From Schistosoma haematobium (Eukaryota > Platyhelminthes > Trematoda > Strigeidida > Schistosomatidae): a DNA stretch of 64,000 nt. Location: positions 77,366,364 through 77,430,363 of the forward strand of contig NC_067196.1 of the NCBI RefSeq assembly GCF_000699445.3, in the 5' to 3' direction. A program made the position numbers and the translations under genes. Below are positions 48,702-60,000 of the stretch, piece by piece. The notes under the pieces were generated by a model. The model made no database searches. It saw nothing but the letters and a program-made list of their open reading frames with translations, and was not told where the DNA came from. Position 1 is the first letter of the stretch. Each line of letters begins with the position of its first letter.

Positions 48702-51700
48702 GAAGCTTTATTCAACATTATATTTTTGGTACAACATAGAATTCTCAGCATAAACTATTTCAACAAGTTTCCTTTTCTTATACCTTGATCGATTGTGACG
48801 ATAAATTTTGAATGATGACCAGTTAGATGTTAGAAGTTCGGTAATCCACATTTGATTACTGTTCATTTGTTTCAATGCATATTGCCAGCAACCATGATGT
48901 CGCTGATTGTACCATTTTGTATCCCGTATAGCGAAAGGTTGTAAACTTTTCATAAACGCGTCTAAATAGGTTGTGCGCACAATAGACATAGTGATGTGCT
49001 AAAACAAACAACAAAACAGATAACTTGATGAAATATCTAGATCGGAGGAACAGGTAGCCCAGATATTCAAGCAGGCTGCCGAACACCCTCGAGTGTGTTA
49101 GTATTCTTAACAAGACATGAACCGCCTGCTTGAATACAGTAATCTAGGTCTGGTCTCACGTAATTGAAACACAAAATTTGAAACGTGTCTTCGCCAAAAC
49201 ACTTGGATAACTGATAAAGCGACCATGACGCTCAAATGACATTTTTTCATCAAACTGGTATGGTAGAAATTTTCAATGAACTACCCTATTAGTTCGGCAC
49301 ATATAGTAAAGCAGCGCTGCCTATAGTGAGGTTTGTCTCCTGGATTGAAAATTAAGGGTGCCACAAGTATTTAGAGTTTGACAACGCCTTAACCAGTAAC
49401 ACTTTTCATAATCGAAATTTGTCAACCCAGTCAAATCAGAAGTCCAGAAGCGATGAGGTTCTAAGAAATATTTGATAAGCTGTCCATCTATCGAGAAGTG
49501 GTCAATCTAAGCTGGCTAGTGCTTGTAGGAACTATGAAGCACGGTATACCCATTCGTGATCTGGCGCGAGTGCATGACCGAGTGCACACAGGTGAGTCCA
49601 TTAAAACTAATGCGGTCATTATCAAATGTCGAAGACTTACAGAGTTATTGATTTTACCGCTACAAAATAAAATCCGTCTCTTTATATCATGCAACTCTAC
49701 CGATGACAGTAACATTTTACAGTCATCTAAGCTTTACTCAGCTTATCACAAACTGACTTTCTTATGTTCATAGACACTAATTGTATTTGGAGTGAGACAA
49801 TATTTCTGACAAAACTTCTGAATCAGAATGTTTCTGGCGTCACTGGAAACTCTTAAAGGACTGCTCAAGGAAATGTTTCAATTTCCTCTACTTTAGGTAA
49901 ATTTCACTCGTCAAGACTTCTTTTATGGAAGCATTAAAATAATCTTTCACACAAGGTTATATATTGCCTTTATCACAGTGAGGTTGCATAACATTTCCTT
50001 TTCTAAAATGGCAGCGATTGAACTGCGTTTAAAAATTAAGTGAAAGAATGAAGTTTCAAGCTGAAATCTGACATTAGTATGAAATATAGATAATAAATTG
50101 ATTTGCATTTTATTAAGTGTGAGATATGAGCGTTGCTAGTCATATATAAGTAAACAGCCTGAGTTACGTCCACATCTAAGTTACCTGGACCAAGTCGACT
50201 AAATGTTTACATCGAAAGTTGTAAATTCGCATCTTTTCATAGCGTAATTTATCACTTGATTGATTAACTCACGAAACTTAAATTAAGGTGGAACTCTAGT
50301 CAAAAAGAATATTTTATACAGAATAAGACAGTCAACAAGTATATCCATAAGTTCAAAAAATGCAAAATAAAATTTGTTTGCTGGTTTGGGGCTTAATTGT
50401 TCCATGTGTTGTTATGACAGATGCCATACATTCGTAATATTTCTAACATTTGGGGTATAAAAATGAGTATTCAGAAACAAGAAGTCAAATATACCTATCC
50501 TGGATGATTCTTCAAGATACACAGCTTGGTTTCATAAAAAACCTAATGTTACTACGCAATAAATCTAAGTTGAATAAAAAATTTAGTATAAAATTATTCC
50601 CAATCTTCATCGATATATCCTCTGTACCGACAGGCTAAAATATTATAGGTGATCAACTTATAAGTCACTCCGAAAGTTTTAATATATTTACTTTTTGGGA
50701 CTTAATTTAGGTTTACACATCTCTTACGTAACTAGCAAACTTTAATTTCAAGTTATCTCAGAAGATTCTTTGCTAATGAGACCATACAGAGTGTTACGAA
50801 TCCACGTAACCAGTAACTTTAACTACTGAGTCCTAGACATATGGATAATTCAGAATCCTATTTCTAGGTTTATGGAATTAACTGAATTGGTGTTGTGAGA
50901 TCTCTTTTGATTTGTAGCCTCAGGATTTTATTTACATATTTTGACACTTTTCTTAAGGGCTATTATCTCAGGGAAGAATACTTCAGATCATGAAATCACT
51001 GAAGGTCAGAGTGGTTTTTACTGATTTTCTTTCGGGTGAGGAGTAGAATACATCTGAAACAATTTTAGTTACTTTTTAGCTACTTATCATGTTTCAGTAG
51101 TATAAATTATTTTTGATTAGAATGTAGAAGCAACCACGTTTCGTAGCGGTGGTTTCCAATTCGATTTTGTAATTCTTTACAAAATTTGCGAAGTGCCCCT
51201 AATCAACCCTTCATTATAAACCTTCCTAGGGATGAATTTTAAGCGCCTACTGTTTCACTTTCGAAACAATTTTTTAGAGTCGATGTTGATGAAACTTCTT
51301 GATCTCAAGGATCTACTCGAATAAGTTTGTTTTCTGTTCATCAAAATCATCTTAAAGAGTCAGAATACTCTAAATAAAGATTCAAGTGCAGATTTAGTGG
51401 TTCACTCTACTTTTACTATAAATTGTGACAATTTGATGAATGCTTTAAATACTTAGAAAGATTTTATCAGATGAACACTATTAACAATCTAATTTCTCGA
51501 TATGACTGTGAATAATAATAATAATGTTTATCCCCTTTTATCTCCACATTGTCCACCTTCAATTTCTCTGAATCTCACATTTTTAGCTTCATGAAATGGT
51601 TAAAGAACAACCGGTTACATTTTGGACAGAACACAGGGATAAAATGCATGTAAATTTAACTGGTATTTTGTAGCAATTTGTCATAATTTACTCTATGAAA

Positions 51701-54700
51701 TTACTTAATAACTTTATTAAATCCCAATGAATTAGCACCAATAAAAATTTTACTTAGTTTGGTTTAAATGTATCTCCTCTCCTTTCTAACTAATTAACTA
51801 TTGTATTTATAAAGAATATCAAGAGACCTTTGATGATGATCGTTAAATATTAAGCATATCACATATAACACTCAGCTATTTCATTAAAAACAAATAAGTG
51901 AAAGTTAAAGCAGGATATACAGAGAAGGATAAAAATGAAAAGCACTCTTTATGTGCCTGAATGCTATCATTGATGCACCCCAGAGTGTTTTATGGAAATC
52001 CTGAATATAGAAGATAACTATGTAATATAGTTGGAGACTTCATAGTCTGATGTCTTATTTTGACTTAGTTGTTATAGGGCTTACTTATGTATACCTGTAC
52101 GTTATTTTACGACAATGATAAATGTTAAATGATTAAATTTTATACAGAACCGTTAACGGAACGTATGTTTTGCTGTTTCTCTTTATTTCGAATATGATAC
52201 TTAAGATTATTGTCCATACCACATATAGAGTTCACTCATTCAAATTATGAAGTTAGTTTTAATAAGTCGTTTTGTTATATTATTTCAAATCTATAGTCCT
52301 GGTTTCATTCACCTAAATGAACGTGGGAAAACATTTAAATGACTCAATAAAAAGATTTTATTTCATGTATTGCACATATTTTTTATGATCTTTCGTCTTT
52401 ATTTTTAATCAGTGTTCTTCCCAGTTACATTCTTCCCATCATTGCCAAGTTTAGTTTACAGTTATATGAAATGTAGATGTGTCGGTTCTTAGTTTTGCAT
52501 ACACTATCTTTCATCGACCTTAAATTAAGATCGTTACTTTCACTATAGCGACCAATCAAAATTAATTCACTCAGTTTCGTTTCCTCAAAGCGTATGAGTA
52601 CAAAAGTTTATAAAAGAAATTACGTTCACAAATCACTTATTGCTTCATATAATAATCAACCTAAGTACTGAATAATTGGTTGCAGTTTATCAATTTAACC
52701 AATTTCAGTTTTGAAGCAATATACGGAATTAGAATTTGGATCACTGTAGAAGCATAAAATTTGCTTGTTAAATATATGATATAATGAGACAATATTATTT
52801 ACTGAATAGCATTTATGACAAAATATTCTATTTATTGTCATTTTCATGAAATCATTCCGGAAAGAAATTTTGTTTTGATTGGCTTAATGTTCAGTAACTC
52901 GTAGAGATTTGTCAACAATGGTATTAGTAATATGTACTAAACTACAATTATTTATGAACTGATTTTTTGAATCTGTTGTCTGTTTTACTATGAAATTAAT
53001 CCAAAACTATCATCAAAGAAATCGAGACATTTGACTAACTCTGTATGATATACAGTGTAAATATCAGAATTTATTGACATTTATTACTTTCTAGAATGAA
53101 AGTAACATTAGCAATGTGTGACACGCTGAAATAAACTTAATAATCAATTGCTGCACGTTGGAGACATTTATTTACAATTTTTCGCTTATCAATCTCGAAG
53201 TGGACAGGTTGTTTTCTGTGTTTCCAAGTGTACATTGGTGCTTGGAAACAAGTTTAAACTCTAGATTCTGTATAGACAGATTTAATTATGACTTTGAAAT
53301 AAAAGGAAATTACAGGAACTCATGGGAACTTAATATATCATGTTGGATTTCAGAGATTCCAGACTCCCTAAACATCCCACATTGATAATGTCTGTACACC
53401 CTGTAGGTCATTGATAGAAAATTCAGTATAAGTAAAAATGGAACAATATATTTGGTTGAATACAACAGCCAACGATGGCCCAATCGGTAAGCCATTAAGA
53501 TCGGGCGTAAAAAAAATGAACAATGGTTTATCAAAAATAATGTGAGTGCTTAACTGTGCACTTTCGGCTAAATTCATTAATTGAAACTCAACTTCTCAGA
53601 TGCTCGAGCTCACGAGGATACAAGCTATCATACCTATAATCTTCAGGTTATGCATCGAGTACAATATATTTGATCCACATCTAAAACTTCAGGCAATACG
53701 TAATCCACTGTTAGTATCGGTCTCACTTCCACAGTTACTCTCAGATCAATATATAAAAAATACAGTGTTCTCTGAAAAATGAGTTTCGTGAAGACGACTG
53801 CCGAAAATCTGTAGTAAAAAAAGGTGATAATTTAACTCCAAATGGCTAACGAAAACTAATAAAAGTTCAATGTTGACCACCACGTTGAAAAGTACTATTT
53901 ATCATATAACAGTCCACAGTGTCTAATGTTAAACATTTTTCTGATAAACTCTAGTTGTTAATCTTTTCTACAATGTATTTTCTGTAATTTTCGATGTAAT
54001 TTACAATACAATAGATTAGTTCTGTATATTATTACATGAATTGAGTACATTTGATATTTTTATTTCAGAATAATGAAATACTTTTAATTAGATTTAGTAT
54101 ATCACTTTTCCTATTGTTTTAGTTCAGCTTATTCCTGAATAGTTTCTTTTTTTCACCTATTGTATTAGTTGACATCAATTAAAAGATATTTTCTGACTAC
54201 CAGTAAATCATAAATGTCAGTATATTTCACAGCGTACAATTTTCATTACTGATTATTCATTCATAATGCAAATATCAATACCAATTAGCTGAGTTAATTA
54301 ATCAGAGAATGAAATACTTGAAATTGATTTCATCGACACGAATATTATTAATCTTGTTCTAAATATCAGACATTATTATATTGCTATTTGTTCCTATGTA
54401 TTTATATCATATTACCGCTAGTTAGTTAATGTGTGAAGGACACTTTTTTTTCCATTAAGTAATTTTACTCCAAATTGAATTGTTTCAATTCTATATGTGG
54501 ATTTAATTTTCTCAACTACAAATCATCCTTATTTTAAACCCAACTTCAAATCTGGTGATTAATTTCTGAAGATTAATGAAAATTTCAGTGTTAAAATATT
54601 CATTTCGAACATTTTTTTCAAGCTTTTATAAGCTTGCTTATGAATTTTTTCCTCAACAATAAGAGTGATGACATGCTAACATTCAGCGCAATATAATATT

Positions 54701-57042
54701 CAAATCCAAGCACCATTGGAAAGTAAGTTATTAGGAGTTAAATTAAATAGCAAAAAATTTAACTTTCTTACAGAAATAAATGTTATAAATCTTTGATATG
54801 TAACAGAATGTGAGACTATTTCTCAGAGATCAGAAAGCCTTTTTAGTCGAGAAAAGAGAGTATAAGGAAAGTGTAACTGTGAGAAAAAACGCCACTGTAT
54901 ATACGCTTACAATTTAGAGGCAATGCACTCAGCGAAATGCTAATATTGAAGTCACACAGAGCAATCTAAAGAACTTTTGATGCAGATAAACTACGATTAT
55001 TGTTTTCTACTCATCCGATGATCACTCTTGGATCGAAAGATAAATTACCTAGACTAGCCACATCTTTCCGTATCCACCAATTCAACTGCTCTTGTGGAGC
55101 AAGTTTTATTGACAGGTGTTCTAGAAATTTGTATTTTCGGGCTCCCGAGCATCTCTTAGTGTGGTCAACTAAAGGTATAGTTCAAAATGTTAACAGCCCG
55201 ATTTAAGCTCATTTAGTACAAACGGACCATACAGCCAACATGAAACAATCATTCACAAGGTGGTGTGTGCTACTTATATTGACATAAGTAGTATATGGTG
55301 TTAGTCGTGAACAGAATGTCTGGTAGCAGAGAGACAAGAGGATCGAATAGTATTGAATGGAAACAAAATGCAATTTGTATGAAAATGCAAGAACAATGAA
55401 GTCTGAGTCATTATGAGACAATTGATGGACATTTTGCAAATTACTTATTTACTATTTGATTGTTAGAATTTATTAACAAGTCCTGTAATTTTATGTCAAA
55501 TACATCCGATCATCCCCATTCGTGTTCTGTTCACTACAACAATAATATATCGTATTAACAGCAAGTTACCTGAATCCGTCAGACTAATAATCCTACAGAA
55601 GCCTGAAGCGATAGCTATTCAGATCAAAAAGCTGGAGCTTTATATCCATACGGAAAATGTTCAACTGCTCCTTTTAATTTGACCCACTTCTGGCCTAATT
55701 AGTTAATAGTCATTTTTATGATATGGTGATGCAATTGTTAGGCCTTTACCTCGTTAATTACCACGTGACAAGATCGCCAATCACAACACCGACCTATATG
55801 GCTTTGGCTTTGTGCCAAACCAATGACGTATTAACCAGCACGAGCAGCTTAGAGTCAACTCTGAGTCCTTATTAGTTCTTCTTGCCTGGTCTTGACCGTT
55901 CAGTCCAGAACACAATATAAGCCTCCACTGCGTGAATGGTATATTTCAGGCACACTTGGCTTATACACAAACAGACCAGACCTCATCACACCATGAAGTG
56001 CAACATATTAGTTATACAACATCATGCCAAAAATGGCTTTGAGTATGGAATACTGTAACTATTAAATTGGGAATATGTTAAGAATGGTAAGTCGTATAGC
56101 ACTGGTCAGTAGATCAAAATAATACCTGATGAAAATATGTGTAATAATAGTCTATAAGTGATTCTAAGCAGTTAACACTCATTTATTCTTCGTTAGGATA
56201 AAACAGTAATTTGACTAATGTTCATTTTCATAACTTAAACTTATCTTATTCACACATATCAATGTTATTATTACTATCATAACATTTGCAAACGCTTTAA
56301 GAAATTTATTCAGCATCCACCCCTACTTACTAATTCGTACGCAATTCATACTCTTCTACATATTACGTCATTTCCGATGTGCAATTACATTATTATCTCT
56401 CTCATCACAACATTAACAATTTGATTGAAATCATGAATCAATTGAAGCTAGACCATCATGGAAAACCTGGAAGCATTGGACGACCGTTTCGTCCTAGTAT
56501 GGCGCTCCTCAGCAGTGCACGTCCACGATCCCGCACCCCGCGAGATTCGTGCCTGGCGCGAGACTGTTAAGTCCTGGGGGATGCAGGATCGTGGATGCGC
56601 ACTGCTGAGGAGTCTCATACTAGGACGAAACGGCCGTCCAGTGCTTCCAGGTTTTCCATGATGGTCTAGCTCAATTGACTCATGATTTCATTAAAAAACT
56701 TAACAATTTCCGCAACCCTTAAACTGATAATTAACGATTTGGTTTGATTTTATAATACGAATAATCTTTGATTCACATATTATAATTTTAAATGATGTAC
56801 TTTGTTTTAAACCTGGTCAACATTTTGGATGATTAATTTAGTTATATAATTGTAGAACATGATGAGAAATTATTGAAATAAATTTTCTTTGTTCATATTA
56901 ATTGTATTTTAATATAATAGGAATTTTTCAGCTATTTAACAATTGTCTTGAGAATTTTTAGAACAATATATATATAAGCGAACAGTATTGTTTTCGATTA
57001 GATCCTCATCAGTTATTACTCTAATATACAATGATATTTATA

Positions 57043-57090
<48 letters not shown>

Positions 57091-60000
57091 GCATGCTCGG
57101 TTCTATCACACTTGATCGATAGCGGTCATGTAGTGGACAGAAACAAGTCATTTAAAGTTATTTATCGTATTCCCACTAGTTTCCCTTATGGTGTTCAATC
57201 TCGTCTCTTACACATAGCAAAAGCTATAGGAATTCGAGCCAACAAGCCAAGTCTTTGTGTTCAGAAGATATCTGTAACATCCTTATCTCTCCCTTGGCCT
57301 TACTAAATGAATTTATTTATTATTTTTCAAACGTTTTCTTCGTTTATTATTTTTCTTCACCCCTCCTACCATTTTATTTTATTTTCTCTCAAATATACGT
57401 TTAACGGTTCAATTATCTGAACACTTCATCTTATAATTTGATAAATGTTCTCTCACTGTCTATATTCTTCTAATCATTGACCTATTTCCGATTATGTAAT
57501 GAGTTGTCGTGGAGTTAAGTTTGGTTCTAAAAGAAGATAAACAGTTGTGATCAATTGAGTACAGTTGAAAAGCATTACCACTGATTGTAATGGTTTTCGC
57601 TTCTATGAACCATTAACATCGAGTTCTCTAAGACTATTTAAAATTGGTTCCCTAATCCCGACTCAGCATTTCGAAAAGATCAGACTTATGCGTCCTATTT
57701 TATAACATTCAAGCTTTAAAACTCATTCGATTATATATATAATACTAAATGTAAGGAATAAAACGCTGTTGTCTACGGATATGCCATAGTAAGTTTTCCT
57801 TGTTATCATTGATTCATAAACTACCTTGATTGGTTTAATAATTTCGTATATGCATATAAATATTGCTGTATATTAGAATAAAGCCTGATGAAAATCTAAT
57901 TTAAAACAATATTGTTCGCTTATATCTATGTTGTTCTAAATTTACAATATGGGAATATTTCAAATTTAGAATTTTTAACAAAATTGAAATAAGAATGAAA
58001 TTCAAATCATACTTGTCGCCTAATTTTTGTCAAACTATTCGTTTTAATATTGACGAATATTTGTTATAAATAAAATTTAGATTTTAAAATTTCTTTTAAG
58101 ATATACTTGATCATCTGGATAATTCTATTGATAGGATCAAATAATTTATTGGCTTATGTTTTTTTTGCAATGACTTTACGGAAAAATATATGTAGGTTTA
58201 GCTAAACAATTTTATTACTAATGCAGAGGTTCGGCATCGTGTGTTCGGGCACAGAGACGATAATGCATTTGGTGTCACCATCTTGAAACACCGACTTCGG
58301 TGGCTTGGACATGTTCTACGAATGTCGTCCCAGAGAATTCCACGTCGTGCATTATTTGCCGACTCTAGGACTGCTTTTGTGGCGCATATGTATTTGGTGC
58401 CCTCTTGTACCAATATTTAAATGTCCAAATAAATAAATAATAAATAAATGTTTGATTGGCCAAAATGATGAGAGAACATAAATTTATCTAAATTTAAAAT
58501 AATTTATTTTACTAAGGCAGTTGTTTATTGAAAAGCTTATCTATCACCAGTGATTTTACTTACTTGGTATATTCAAACAAAGTAGAATCTAAATATATTT
58601 AGGTTGTTTAATAGTTGCTTGTTATTAAGTCTTTGTTCTATGTGATATATTAAAGTAATATATTTCGAACAATCTAGTTGATCTTTTATTTTTACATATA
58701 AATGTTCTTAACAAGTATATCATGTGTGATCAGATTGTTCGAAATGTATTGCGCTAATACATCATCACAATAGTTCTGATAATCTTTGTCTTCTTATTGC
58801 ATGATCGAAATCTTTGTTCATCGATTTAGCCTTTGTTATACGCAACTGAAATTAGATGAAATACTGTCACCAGAATTAGGATCACAAAATCAATCTTTGA
58901 GTTTATCTAACTATCTTGAAGTTATTATAAGCAAGAAATTTTATGAAAAATCTTATGTTTCTAAATAAAATTCTATCATTTTAGTACTATTTCTGTTAAA
59001 CAATATTAAAATAAAACAAATTGAACTGAAAATAGAAAATTCAACAAAATAAGAAATTAAACATGTTTACTGATAACTTTAAGAAATAATTCTTGATTAA
59101 AATTATTAAAATGCCAATAAACGGAATCCTCAACAACTCCGTCAGTTGAAAGACAGAATATCGAAAGTACAATTAACTCCCCTCACCTAAAAAAAGTCAA
59201 CTGATGTTGTACTTCTTCCCAGAATCCCATTTGATTCCTGTACATTTGCTAACTTACATAATGATGGAAAAGTGTTGTTAGATTGAACTCCAGAAACTCC
59301 GTAAATGAACTTCAATTTTCTATACTTCTTGTTAGACAGTCTATATACGGTATATCAATTAAGACCTTGCGGCTAGAATGCAATGAAAAGTAAGACTATG
59401 TGATGATTTTACATAACGTATATGTCTTCTATGGTTTTTAATAAGCTTTTATTACTTGTAACCAAACCATTTTTTTCATAAAACATCATTCATTCGAAAT
59501 ATCTTATCGGTTCAAAAATACTCTTATAAACCGTTTCTCATAGCTTTTACAATAAATGTATGTAGACTAACTAAAATATCGAGGAGCAGCATCATGAGAT
59601 TTTACGACTCACGACCTCAGAGAAAATATAAGTGATTGAATCTGCACTACAGCGACCGATTTTAATCTCTATCACTTAACGTCTCCAATCATTGGTTACA
59701 ATAATCGCATAAAACCTAACGAGGTAGTTTGTACTTATTAACGTGGTTCAATCCAACTATTACTGACTTCATAATCTGATACCAAGTATTTATATGACTT
59801 CCCCTAGCTTTTTTTCAGTCTACTCATACGCCATCACACATCATGCATCAAGGTAGGTGATGTTTGGACATATGTAATGCATGACCTAACTACCTCAGTT
59901 GATAAAAAATTAACTACCCCATCAAGCAATCTATCATTTCTTTTTTATCAACTTCGATAGTGCATTTTACGACTGAATATAGAAATAAATATCAATCATA

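Noticed and set aside
48472..48751. Frames coding long Tyr, Ile or Asn runs
   Set aside because: They are translations of the (ATT)n microsatellite on both strands, not genes.
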